This document shows positions 25,276 to 35,450 of a stretch of DNA of 64,000 nt, one piece after another (positions within the stretch are counted from its first letter, which is position 1; the number at the start of each line of letters is the position of its first letter). The notes beneath the pieces were generated by a model. That model was not told the DNA's origin. It worked only from the letters and a program-made list of their open reading frames with translations, and did not search any database. The position numbers were made by a program, and so were the translations under genes. The DNA is from Cyrtodaria siliqua (Eukaryota; Mollusca; Bivalvia; Adapedonta; Hiatellidae): contig JAWPHD010005594.1 in NCBI GenBank assembly GCA_037043455.1, forward strand, positions 62,001 through 126,000, read 5' to 3'.

Positions 25276-25972
25276 CAAATTCTAAGGTTTCATTTATTCC
25301 ACGTTTTAAGTTTGTTTGATATTCATTATCGAGTAATAAACTTGAGTTCAGTTTAAAGTATCCAGGACCCCTTGGTGTATCTTGCAGTTGTATATTAATG
25401 ATAGATATTGAGTGATCAGATTTATAGCTACTTCGAATGTCTGTTCGAGTAATGCAATACATAAGATTGCTTGAAATTAAAAAATAAAATAGTTGGCAGA
25501 AAACTGTCGGTCGTGTCGGTCGTGTATTTGAAAGCCAAGTATAAGTTTGTTTTGTAGGGTTAAACATTCCCCATACATCATTTTATTCATACGAGTCAAT
25601 CATATGTAATAGTTTTGCGCGACATTTTTTATGCGTATCAATATTTTCCCCCTTTTTATCAATAATTGGGTCTAAGATTAAATTAAAATCGCCTCCTATA
25701 ATAAAGTTTTTATACTCATTATGTTGAAGGTGTGTTTCTATTTTATTAAATAAAACTGTGTCATAGTTATTCAATCCATAAACATTCATTAAAGTTATGT
25801 CTTTTCTGTTTATGTTTATATCTATTGCAAACAGTCTACCTATAACTATTTCCGTTGAATTTGGGATATTAACGTGTAAGTTTTTATCAAATAATAGACC
25901 TATTCCCACGCTATTTGTGCTTTGTCGGCTAAAATATGGTAATGTATGAGACATTTGAAAGGTCTTCGACAA
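25276..25972 (-). pseudogene. LINE endonuclease (EEP-fold) fragment
   Basis: The frame from 25972 contains VGIGLLFDKN, TLMNVYGLN and IIGGDFNLILDP, the conserved GDFN of L1-type apurinic endonucleases. The next frame (25265-25567) carries FNPTKQTYTW and YKSDHSISI, matching the SDH-containing end of the domain. The catalytic N-terminal part (N and E motifs) is missing: the first nine codons of the open frame are translated from the mariner-type MITE at 25947-26230, not from the LINE. Nonfunctional. Confidence 0.85.
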
Positions 25973-26230
25973 GTACTTAAAGGGAAACAGGCATTTAAAA
26001 AAGTAACAATTAACATACCTGAAAAAACTCAGGACGAAAATGCCTCAGTAAGTAAAAGTGATGTGTATTAAATGTTCCATAACGTTCGTCACACAAAAGA
26101 TACAGCATTCTTTTTACCATCAATAAAATGGTATTGAAACCCTCTTTCATTTGGTACCAAACAACTACACTCACAACGAGCATATAATTGTTAAAACGCG
26201 TTAGTGACAGAACTTATTGAATGACCCTCG
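25947..26230. mobile_element. Mariner-type MITE, copy 1
   Basis: Ends TGAGACATTTGAAAGG...AATGACCCTCG, flanked by TA on both sides (25945-25946, 26231-26232). Its interior matches 60563-60794 almost throughout (TTCGACAAGTACTTAAAG, AAACTCAGGACGAAAATGCC, CGCGTTAGTGA). TA duplication and CGAGGGTCATTCAAAA-type ends are mariner-like. No transposase. Confidence 0.82.
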
Positions 26231-26232
26231 TA

Positions 26233-26800
26233 CATCAAATAGTAGATACATATTTATAACGGGTTGTCTTTGCTCTACAAGTATTAAGATGCAAATTGAC
26301 ACATCTGCATTATGTGTCTCAAACATAAACTTATATTGCTTCCATTGTATCCACGTTACATGCAAGTATGTACATAGGATACTAATTACAAAGGCTATAC
26401 TACATACACCTATGAATTTAAGAATTGAGTATGCTTCTTTCTCTCAGTTTGATTTATTAAAAACATGTGAACCCAGTAGGGGCTATGAGATTTTTATGAA
26501 ATAATGTTTATTTCTATATGACGAAATGTTTGTTTTCGAGAAAAAACTATATCTGTGTGCAAAAATTGGTTAATTAGATTGTTACATAAACATATTTTGT
26601 TGATCATTCTGTACTTATTAGATAATACATAAGGTGTTAAAATCCCTTGAACCTATTTATATTAGTTTATCAAACCTATTACTGTAAATAAATCTGCCAT
26701 GAAATATTTAATATTTAGAACACAATATAGCTACAATCTGAATGATCCAGTCATGATCAAATATGTTTTAATGTTGTTCACAGGCTCATCAACACATAAT
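26233..26800. other. No gene recognised
   Basis: The 95-residue frame 26217-26504 begins inside the MITE and has no domain signature. Confidence 0.4.
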
Positions 26801-26965
26801 ATATTATTTAGAGAGAGGAAGGATACATAGGAGTCCATTTGACGGATAAGAGCACGGGAAAGTGTCTTACCCTAAAACACACTGACTAAACGTAGTGGCA
26901 CCGGTGAGACTTGACCCCAGGTCCTCTAGTTGCAAGTCTACCATGCTATAAACTGGGCCACGCCT
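26800..26965 (-). mobile_element. tRNA-derived SINE, minus strand
   Basis: The reverse complement starts GGCGTGGCCCAGTTTATAGC (A-box region), has a diverged B box GGGTCAAGTCTCACC, then GACACTTTCCCGTGCTC-type body. It is related to the minus-strand copy at 59415-59580. Confidence 0.6.
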
Positions 26966-27714
26966 TGTTTAAAATCTGAACAGGTGTGATTCAAGTAGAG
27001 AACAAACATACGATTCAAGTAGATGAGACTACTGGTTACTGGAATTTCCTGAAGGTTTGTGGAGAAATTGTCTCTAAAGCCTGACAATCTCACAGTAAAT
27101 TCTATGGGAAAATAATTTTTGCCGTTTGTCACTCCATGTTTTGAATTTATTAAGAATTTATGAAATACTTCGTTTAATCCTATATAGTTCATCTTTTTTC
27201 ATAGACCGAAACGTTAAGGAAACGTAGACCTATGCCATAAGCAGCATTCACGTTAATATGTTGTTGTTATCTTACACGCCTTATTGTTAAAGTTGCGTTA
27301 AACATTTACATTATTATATCGATAGGAAAACAATTACAATTCAAAACACGGAAGCAAAAAACATAAATCAAAACGAATGTGCAGTAAAATATACACATTT
27401 TAAATTGTATAGAAGGTTATTACATACACTATAAATCTAGCGTAATAATAGTAACGCACGCAATGGAAGCAATTGGCATATGCATGGCATTTCTAATTTC
27501 GACTTTTAAAGACACATTTCCCAGCTGATTTTAGTCATTGAAAAATGTCATGGATAGCATGCTTTTTAACTGCTTACTTCTCGCTGACTGATTACCACAT
27601 AGACATTATATTGAGGCCCCATCACATTTTTTTTCAGTTTTTTTCTTTTCATTTACTATTACCTTAGATTTTGATATAAGATATATTGTAACTAAAAAAA
27701 CACTAGATTGTTTA
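26966..27714. other. No gene recognised
   Basis: AT-rich. No coding, RNA or repeat signal identified. Confidence 0.4.
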
Positions 27715-28830
27715 TTATGCGCGAGCATATAGTGACCGCTTTTTCCGTCCGTCCGTATGTGCGTCCGTGCGCTTTTTGTCCGGAGCGTAACTCTTAAAGT
27801 ATGCTTGATTAAAGTTCCTGTGAATGATGAGGATAATGAGACGGAGTGCAGTTCATAGGAATCATAACTCTAGCTTCACTACTTTTTTAATTATCTACCC
27901 TTTTTGAAAAATCTTATATCCGGAGCATAATAGAGTTCCGTACGGATTCATTTTGAATAAGAAAAGGTTATGAATGAATGAATATAAATACACTAAAAGG
28001 AAGCAGAACAGGAAATGTTCAAATCTGACCACAGAGTCACGATTTGAACAAACTTGGTAGATGACCATAACCTTAAGGTAAATGCAAAATATTAAACCTC
28101 TGGCTACTGTAGTTTCAGAGATGAATATTGTTGAAGTGTTTCCCTATATAAGTCTATGTTTAATATGTGACCACTGGGGCGAGTCCAAATTTGACCTCAG
28201 GGTCACCATTAGAACAAACTAGTTAGAGGACCATAAGACGATGTTACATGCAAAATATCACAGCTCTATATCTTGTATTTTTGCAGACGATTTTTTAAGA
28301 TTTGTTAAATGAAACGGATAAGCGAGGGGCATTTATGACTTCAGGTGCACCATTCGAACAAACATATAATGATGCTTCACATAAACTTGGGGTTGTCCGT
28401 GGTCGAGTGGTCTCAGACTTGAAATCACATGTCCCTCACCGCTATGGGTTCGATTCCCCATGGGGCCAGGACTGTTAAGTATGAGTATCAAGCTATCCAG
28501 CTTGCTTGCGGAACGTCGGTGGTTCTACTCAGGTGCGCGCCCGTGCACGAAAAAATGCCCGGGTTTGCACCTGAGGTCTTCCTCCACCAATAAAAAGCTG
28601 GAATGTCGCCAAATGACCTTAGCTGTTGGTGCAACTATAAAATCAAGTTTAATGAATTCATATAAGATTTGATTGAATTCCGACAAACGGTTTCTGAGAA
28701 AAAGTCGTCAGAAGCAAAAGATAACGACGACGACGGACGACGGACAGACAACGGACGGACGACGGACGAAGAGTGATTCCAAAACATCACATTGAGCCTT
28801 CGGCTCAGGTGATCAAAAACACTGACAGAT
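27715..28830 (+). repeat. GTCCGTCC / GACCCC-type dispersed element
   Basis: Left part: TTTTTCCGTCCGTCCG, TTTTGTCCGGAGCGTAACTC. Middle: phrases ATTTGAACAAACTTGGTAGA and TGACCACTGGGGCGAG, the same as the units tandemly arrayed at 61600-62590. Right part: GACGACGGACGACGGACAG and the end GAGCCTTCGGCTCAGGTGA. The opposed CCGTCCG and CGGACGG ends suggest a DNA transposon, but I could not define a target duplication. A SINE is inserted inside. Confidence 0.65.
28388..28650 (+). mobile_element. tRNA-derived SINE, bivalve-type tail
   Basis: The head has A box GTGGTCGAGTGG and B box GGTTCGATTCC. The body has GGTTCTACTCAGGTGCGCGCC, CTTCCTCCACCAATAAAAAGC and CGCCAAATGACCTTAGCTG with GTTGGTGCAAC at the end, a tail type I associate with bivalve SINEs. 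Nested inside the GTCCGTCC element. Confidence 0.85.
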
Positions 28831-29400
28831 GACAACGATTTTTGAATTTTGAAGTCCCGATGAGTTTCTTGCATTTGAGATTTTCTAAAACATGGCAGAG
28901 AAGTAATTGATAATAGAGTATATTGTGCTAAAAATACAAAAAACTATTAATTGTTAACACGGGTCTTTTCGAAATGTGTCTTTAAGCACACCTGCCTAGA
29001 GCGAGAGGTTCGGTAAAAGTAAAAGGTGCTCCTAGAATAAATAGAACGTGACTGCTAATGTAATCATTGGAATGCATGAACACTATGAACTGAAACCACT
29101 ATTAACGCTGTTAAAATGTCAAAAGAATACCGAAGACACGACTAACACCAGTGGGATACTTGCTGCTTACACTGCGTTACATATGGCTATGCAACTCTAC
29201 TTCTTCCATCAGTATGCCTCACCAGTTGATTAAATTAGTATTTTATCGTACTGTTTAAAGCCTTGTAATGTTAGTGACAGCTCGACAATATTGCCTTATC
29301 GCATCTCTATTGTAATTGACATGATGAACTATGTTAACTTATAATGTGTCAACGATATCTGCAACTAAGTGCCGATTAACTTACTAATTTGAAACTCTGC
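28831..29400. other. Upstream region of the GNBP-like gene
   Basis: No repeat or coding signal. Lies directly upstream of the candidate TATA box and first exon. Confidence 0.4.
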
Positions 29401-29407
29401 TATAAAG
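29401..29407 (+). promoter_or_regulatory. Candidate TATA box
   Basis: TATAAAG lies 76 bp upstream of the exon 1 ATG, a plausible distance for a short 5' UTR. No start-site data. Confidence 0.35.
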
Positions 29408-29482
29408 TCTGGCAAGTGTTACGGCTCTTTATACAGATATACTGATAGAGAAACCATTTCTACATACCGTTACATTCTCTCA

Positions 29483-29591
29483 ATGCTAGGATACGTGTCG
29501 ACGCTGCTTACACTGTCTGCCGCAATAGCGGTGAAACCGGAAGTCCATGTGTCATTGTTGTCACCACATGGATTGGAATTTAAAGTTAAAG
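29483..29591 (+). CDS. GNBP-like exon 1: signal peptide and CBM39 start
   Basis: ATG opens MLGYVSTLLTLSAAIA, a textbook signal peptide, followed by VKPEVHVSLLSPHGLEFKVK, which matches the first strand of CBM39 (P-x-V...L-x-P-x-G-x-E-F). The exon ends AAAG|GTATGA with one base of the next codon (phase 1). That base joins the AC of exon 2 to give GAC (Asp), continuing as DFPGLQEVGFHYSIN, as the family expects. Confidence 0.85.
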
Positions 29592-29726
29592 GTATGAAAA
29601 TTACTGTGTAAACATATTGAAACAACTTCATTTTCAGCACATTTGATTCTATATTTGACGGCCGAATTTTAGTTGTAGGGGGCAGACCACTGGTAGAGCC
29701 AGTACTTTATAGCGCCTGCTATCCTT

Positions 29727-29880
29727 AAAAGGGATGATGCACTATTTCTTTAAAACGGCTCTGAAAAAACGAATAAAAGCTGAAAGAATTATCAAAATAC
29801 CATGAAAAATATTGGAAATTCGCAAAGAAACATAAATGGAGGCGGCCATCTTGGAACGATGACGTCATCGCAAGGCAATA
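29727..29880 (+). repeat. Outer inverted repeat, left copy
   Basis: TGATGCACTATTT..., GGCTCTGAAAA, GAAAGAATTATCAAAAT and GGAGGCGGCCATCTTGG with GATGACGTCATCG are found in reverse complement at 46475-46650. It starts only about 135 bp after exon 1. Confidence 0.8.
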
Positions 29881-30440
29881 TTTACCTTATATGGCATATT
29901 GACAAAATATTATTTAAGGCCAAGAAAAGCAGTTATTTTCTTTCCATAAAACATATTTTTTCAATATGTCAAATATAGCATTAGTTGGACGCCGCTTTAT
30001 CTTCATTTTAATCTACTTAATCTGTCTTCAGTGGCCCCAACCTTTGATTTTATCGAAATATATTTGATTTGAAACGCATATTAATATATCGTTTGTATAT
30101 TTTTTCGGGGTTTAAATATGTGTGTAAGACGTAAAAATACCCATTAGTACGAACGCAGCTCCTGACCGAAAACATAAAACCCGCCTACTTTGTGACGTCG
30201 TAATGTATTCATCCCAAAACCCGCGCAATTGTTCAGTTATACGTTCACTGATTAGCGTGCTAAATTAGAGTAAATTACTAGCCGGAATAATTGCTTTATC
30301 TTAAATTGTTCAAGCTTAGGATGGAGCGGGTCGTTGGAATAGGGCCCGTGTCATAGAATTCTAAGATTGCTTTCATTACTATAAGAAGGATAAGAAAACA
30401 GAAAGAGACGAGAAGAGATAGTGTTATAGCATTGGCATGT

Positions 30441-30548
30441 ACATATATAACACGTTCTAATTTGGTTTGACCCTTTTCTGATTGGTCCCACATTGCGAGA
30501 ATTTACTGCAATAGTTGGAAAACTAGCAATTTAGTTCACTAAAAGTTG
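30441..30548 (+). repeat. Middle inverted repeat, left copy
   Basis: Contains TTTGGTTTGACCCTTTTCTG, GCGAGAATTTACTGCAATAG and AAACTAGCAATTTAGTTCAC. The reverse complement lies at 44487-44590, well over 90% identical by eye. Confidence 0.85.
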
Positions 30549-32097
30549 GCTATAAGTTTATAATATAATTATACTTTCCGCAAGTACACTGAAGTAGCTA
30601 GTGCGAGTAAATTTAAGTTGCTGTGTTCAAAGCAATGCCGTTGCAATACCTCTATACAATTAAGCTCTGCGCCCAGATGCTGAAGTTTCCAAGCCTTAGG
30701 TGGTTTTTACAAAAATAATTTGAATGTAATTCTTATTTAAAATGCTTTAGTAATAAAACTATAGCTGTTTTCACAATGTGCTATATTATGTAAGATCAAA
30801 TATTAGTGTATTTGTAAAAGGTATTGTAAACGTTGACGTATTCCTGTACGTGGCATAAGCATTTGACCTTTAATCTACAATTGTTGTTTTTTCCATAATT
30901 ATAGTGTGTATAATTGTTATTCGAAAATAGAATTACTCGTTAAAATCAAATCTTGCAGCACGCTGAAATCGTAATGAAAACGTAAAATAGTGCATCGATT
31001 TGGAAGATATCATTCTGTAAAAGATAATGGTGTGAATGATGTATTGTTTATACTGAATGACACTAAGGTCATCATAAAAAATATGTTTGTTGTCCGAACG
31101 CGACCGGTTCCAAAAGGTCAGCCCTAATACAAAATGTATTTTTACTAAAAAAATTATTAAATTATTTAGTCGTATCCAATGGGATCCGCATTTTAAACAG
31201 TCCCTCTTTGTAGACGAACCGCATTTTATACGGTCCTTCATTGTCACAGTTTTTAAGACTTTCATTATTCGCGAGATGCCGCTCAGTCATTAGCAGATGC
31301 CATCGGTTATTTTCTCTGTTTTTATTATGCGTTTTATTCACATTTTTACTTCTTAACATGGCCTACTCATTCCCCTACCTGGTCAAAATATTCGTCATAT
31401 TAGTAGCCCTTTGACAGTAAAAACAACCCGTGTTTCCTCTTCATGTTTATTAATTTTGGTTATCAATTATTTTAGATAGGAATGTACTCACATATGACAG
31501 AACAGTGAAATACTCACCCAGTATACTATAATCATTTTTAATAAATACAAAAGTAGTAGTGTTTTAAGTCCCAACAAAAGTTAAACTTTAAACAGTCTTC
31601 ACAAAATAATCTGACATACATGATAGGTAAAACAAAATCCTACCTACCTATCCATAACACAAATCTAAGATCCGTTTTGCGCAAACTAAGATGATTTTAA
31701 GATAGACCTAAAGTGTAATAGCCTGTTGTTACATAAGGGTATGAGTGGCGGTTCGTGTCTTAATTTGAAAAGTTACGCGTTACTCCGAACTTTTAACGGA
31801 TTAGAAATGATATTTTCACTATTTGTCTGAAAATAATCGAGTATGGTCAGTTGTTTATCGCATTAGCAACTATCTGGCCAGAAAGTTCACTTAAATGTCA
31901 CATGCCACTTAAGTAACAGGTTACTCCTTGAAAACATTTTACGATTAGCTCATTCGATCAATCAAAAAACATGTTACATCTTGTTGATGAAGTATTCTTA
32001 ATTTCATTTTTCTTGCTTGGCATTTTTAGCAAACAAGTGCAGACATGTTTTAACTCGCACACATTGCTCACGCAGATGGGGTCATTGTCGTACCGGG
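30549..32097. other. Intron 1, left arm, no gene
   Basis: AT-rich. Overlapping opposed frames at 30933-31359 lack domain signatures. Confidence 0.4.
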
Positions 32098-32199
32098 TAC
32101 TACAGAAAGGCACCCGGGGTACATTTATGTATACAGAAACGTACCCGAAAATCATCGAAATCCAGAAAGGCCACCAAATATACATAAATGTACCCGAGA
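32098..32199 (+). repeat. Inner terminal inverted repeat, left
   Basis: Starts TACTACAGAAAGG and includes GGGGTACATTTATGTATAC then AGAAACGTACCC. About 85% identical by eye to the reverse complement of 41932-42028. It contains its own inverted sub-repeats (GGTACATTTATGTATA against TATACATAAATGTACC), so each terminus can also form a hairpin. Confidence 0.85.
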
Positions 32200-32335
32200 G
32201 TACAATGTCGTAAAACGCGACCGTAACGCGTTCTGTTACTTCAGGTAAACGAAACTTCATTGTTTACAAAGTTTAATCGATTTACTTCTTAAAAGTTTAC
32301 CTTACATATTGAATGTATTTAATTTTAATTTAATT

Positions 32336-32395
32336 TAATTTATACGGGCGAAGCCCGGACGCGGCCGAAGGCCGCGGCCGGTGAAGCCCTCTTGC
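32336..32395 (+). other. GC-rich hairpin cluster
   Basis: CGGGCGAAGCCCG and GCGGCCGAAGGCCGC are two adjacent short hairpins in an AT-rich surround. ACGGGCGAAGC recurs inverted at about 41521-41531, adding another mirrored word between the arms. Confidence 0.5.
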
Positions 32396-32469
32396 AGTAA
32401 CGCGAGTATGAAAACTTACTTGTTTTCCCACATACTAGGCGATATTTATTTTTCGTCAAGTTTCGCGCC

Positions 32470-32760
32470 GCCATTTTCAATCCGTAGGCTGGACAGCAGA
32501 CGTCAAATGTAGGGCAAAGTTTTAGGCAGACAAAGTGGAATACCAGTCAATTTCGTACGTTCATTTTTTTCTATTTTTTGTTTTCGGTCTTTATTTCGAA
32601 TTTTAAGCGTAAGTGAAACGTTTAATTTCAGAAATATAACATTATATAAATACCTACCGTAAAAAAAGAGAGTAGTTATCGAAATAAAGTAAAATTTGAT
32701 CGCATGGGGGGTCACGTGATCAAAATATCATCACGTGGTCACAAACACATAAAGTGATGA
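32470..32760 (+). promoter_or_regulatory. Possible promoter region of the element
   Basis: GCGCCGCCATTTTC (about 32466), then GGTCACGTGATCA (32709-32721) and ATCACGTGGTCAC (32730-32742), two CACGTG E-boxes facing each other 21 bp apart. They lie 650-700 bp upstream of the OTU ATG. Regulatory role is inferred from motif type only. Confidence 0.3.
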
Positions 32761-33218
32761 CGCATTAAATTGTTCCTTCTTATCCAATGAAACATTGGAC
32801 TGATGCTCATTAGTATTCAAAGGTCAAACGTGCTGTCTACCTTGTCGTCTGCAATCGGGCTACAAAACAAACAGTTTGCAAAGGAGAATTTAAACGTGAC
32901 ATAAACGTAAAAGGTAAAGATGATTAAAAAACGCGATTGTTTTACAAAATAATGTCTGAAAAATATATAATTTTCCCCTGTATTTATAGATCAAGAAAAT
33001 TATAAAATTAACAACAAGCAATATGTTTTAAAACTAACGTTAGGCCTGCTTTTGAACCACACCCACCAGAAAAAAAATATTTTAAGAAGTTCAATAAAAC
33101 ACACATCCAGAGTTGGATTTTGGAACTTACTGGAAGAAGAAGAAAACGAATAGTGTATCTAGATTTACCTACTATTTTTCTAACTAAAATTCTTTCTTTA
33201 AAAGGAAAATGTAGATCT

Positions 33219-33276
33219 GCAGTACAGCTGTACAGTGTTGTAAAGTTCAGGACTGTACAGTTCAGTACTGTACAGT
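33219..33276 (+). repeat. CTGTACAG-type palindromic words upstream of the ORF
   Basis: CAGTACAGCTGTACAGTG, GGACTGTACAGTTCAGTACTGTACAG: the palindrome CTGTACAG recurs within 60 bp, 130 bp before the OTU start codon. Could be protein-binding sites or simple slippage. Confidence 0.45.
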
Positions 33277-33406
33277 TAACAAATCAAACAACAAAAGAAA
33301 AAATAGGAACATGTCCAAATCATAATAAAAAACTTTAAAGATTAGATATAGCCTAGGTGTACATCCTACAGGTTTACAGTACAGGTATACTGTTTTTATT
33401 ATCAAA

Positions 33407-34192
33407 ATGGCATTAGCTAAATTTGAACATATAGAAGATAAACTGTATTTTGTCCAAAATGTACCTGGAGATGGCAATTGTTTTTTTCATTGTTTAAGTT
33501 ATGCACGTAAAGGAGACTTCTCCAGCACACAAGTTTTCAGAAATATCATTTGTCAAAGAATATTGAATCAATGGAATATTTGGGAGAATAAAGTTCAACA
33601 TTGTCATGGACAATTCATGTCATATGAAGTATATAACATTGGTATGCTGAATGAAAATTGGTGGGCAGGTGCCTCTGAAATAGAAATGTCATCCTGCCTT
33701 CTAAACTGCAGAGTAAATGTGTTTCTTAAAGGCAAAATACAACACAAACCAACATACACACTGACATCGTATGCACCCCTGGCTGGTTTACCATCTACAT
33801 GTACTATTAATCTTTTATTAGAAAATGGGCACTTTCTTCTTTTTAAAGAATGCATTAATAGTCATGGTAATGCTACCAGCAATACAAAAAAAGACCCTGA
33901 ATGTGCAAACAAAATTAAAATAGACCATTCATATGCTGAGCAGAATGATGAAGAACATCACACATCAAAACAGGCAAAAAATGTAACAAAAACAAAAAAA
34001 CGTAAATCTTCCATTCCATTAAAAAATCCTTCGAAAAAGATATACAAAACAAGAAAAGAGACACCCCCACAAAATAATGGCATCTCATCAAATTATAAAG
34101 ATTGTGAAAATCTGCAAGAAATTTCCAGAAAATTGGGCATTTGGTTTGAGCCCGACACAGATTATTACACTAATATTCAAAAAAAACAATAA
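33407..34192 (+). pseudogene. Helitron-like ORF, N-terminal OTU cysteine protease module
   Basis: Starts MALAKFEHIE. PGDGNCFFHCL (Asp22, Cys25) is the OTU catalytic loop, WWAGASEIEM (about 85-94) the conserved W-x-G-x-x-E helix, and NGHFLLF supplies catalytic His142. OTU enzymes remove ubiquitin; in Helitron-like proteins the role is unproven. A Lys-rich, probably disordered stretch follows (residues 160-220). The frame ends at 34192 only because an A8 run (34179-34186) shifts it; the next frame continues the protein. All OTU catalytic residues are present, so this module itself looks intact. Confidence 0.88.
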
Positions 34193-34952
34193 AAAGCGAA
34201 GGATAAAATATAGAATAAAACAAACACAGAAAAAACTTGGATTTGATTTGGAAGAGGTTCCAAATGCACCGCCTTTATCAAACAATTTACAGTTCAATAA
34301 GGCAATGGACAGTATCCGAGCTTTTGAACTTCAGCAGATGTCTTACTCAATTAATACATGCAGTATCTGCCATGAATGTAGAATAGACATGCAATTAACA
34401 AGTGACAGCATACCGGTATGCAAACGATGTAAATCAGACAAAGAAACAATTAAAATGTTCTCAAACGAAAACTTCATGGATCCAAAACCGCTCCCAAATG
34501 AATTAAAAAGTATGACACTAGTAGAACAGCAATTGGTATCAAGAATCTCTCCATGTATAAATGTACATATGCTGAAACATGGTGGTATTGCAGCCAGCGG
34601 GCATTGCATTACATTTCCGCAAGAAATAAATAAACCAGCACAAATATTTCCAAGATTACCTGAAGAAATAAATATCATAAAGGTTAGGAGGTGTGGTAAA
34701 AATGATTCAAGTAAAGAATTTCGTGTTCGAAGGTACAAGGTTCAGTCAGCATTGTATTGGCTTAAAGAAAATAATCCTGCATACACTGACATCATTATCT
34801 GTCCTAACCGTCTACAATCACTTCCTGAAGATGGCGAACTTTCAAACATGCATACAGCTGAATACTCTTCAGATACAAAACATACCAATGATCTTGGTCC
34901 TGCCCCAGAGCAAATAGATCTAGAAAATGCTGATGGTCAGACATCTTCTGGT
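34188..34952 (+). pseudogene. Helitron-like ORF, DUF6570-like module
   Basis: In frame 3 after the A8 frameshift: IKYRIKQTQKKLGFDLEEVP, a zinc-binding-like CSICHECRI...CKRCKSD, then LPNELKSMTLVEQQLVSRIS and GGIAASGHCITFPQEI and KVRRYKVQSALYWLKENNPA. This is the domain I know as DUF6570, found just upstream of Helitron Rep/helicase modules in invertebrates. It runs to SSG at 34952, where a 488-bp insertion interrupts it. The open frame upstream of about 34188 (from 34077) is only a shadow of the OTU frame. Confidence 0.82.
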
Positions 34953-35440
34953 CAATCGTGCAAACTCGCTCATTTCCGTAGATCATCGGAAATAATGCTC
35001 GTGGGTATTTCCAATGATACACGTCGATTTGATGGGTTTGGGTGATTTGCCCCGGCAAAGTACCGTGTAAACTGTAACAAAATATAGACCCGGAAATCAA
35101 TTGATTTTAAACATATTTGTATTATTTATTAAATGCTATACTCTTTTGAAATAAGTCTTATCATTTTATAGTCAGTTTAAGTTAAAATATTTAAATATAA
35201 AAATATTTTGTAATTAACTGCGTATTGTTTTGTTTGCATAACAAACGGAGTAGCCAATCGTAAACGCTCGGCCAATCCCGTCATTCTTCGGGATGAAGGA
35301 GCACCGTGATGGTTCAATGGGCGCCGCCATTGTTTATTCCACGTGACTGACCCCACGTGATTGAAAAGTAGTATCCAAGATGGTGTCTATTTCTTTCCGA
35401 GATTATTTTTGAAAAAAAAGGGTTGAGGCAGTTCCGATTG
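34953..35440. mobile_element. 488-bp insertion with 10-bp target duplication
   Basis: ATCTTCTGGT occurs at 34943-34952 and again at 35441-35450. Deleting 34953-35450 (498 bp, a multiple of three) fuses SSG to VLLPEPSVDL in frame, exactly as in intact relatives. Ends are CAATCG...CGATTG with weak further inverted similarity. Inside: GGGCGCCGCCATTG, two CACGTG boxes and an ATCCCG...CGGGAT hairpin. A 9-10-bp duplication fits Mutator-like elements, but the class is not established. Confidence 0.88.
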
Positions 35441-35450
35441 ATCTTCTGGT

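Larger units (their letters stand above)
21440..25972 (-). mobile_element. Dead L1/Tx1-like non-LTR retrotransposon
   Basis: Read on the minus strand from 25972 down to about 21440: an AP-type endonuclease domain, a linker with the ARW-like segment KTRMKAQYLESG (about 24380-24430), reverse transcriptase, and a C-terminal region (IPKFEAFLRKLNN at about 21560). The order fits a single ORF2 of an L1/Tx1-type LINE. It is interrupted by family A (about 23330-24050) and by a plus-strand LINE tail carrying a SINE (about 24610-25275), and is broken by many stops. The clade is inferred from motif style, not a tree. Confidence 0.85.

Noticed and set aside
28390..28470. Functional tRNA gene
   Set aside because: Followed directly by a bivalve-type SINE body; head of a SINE.
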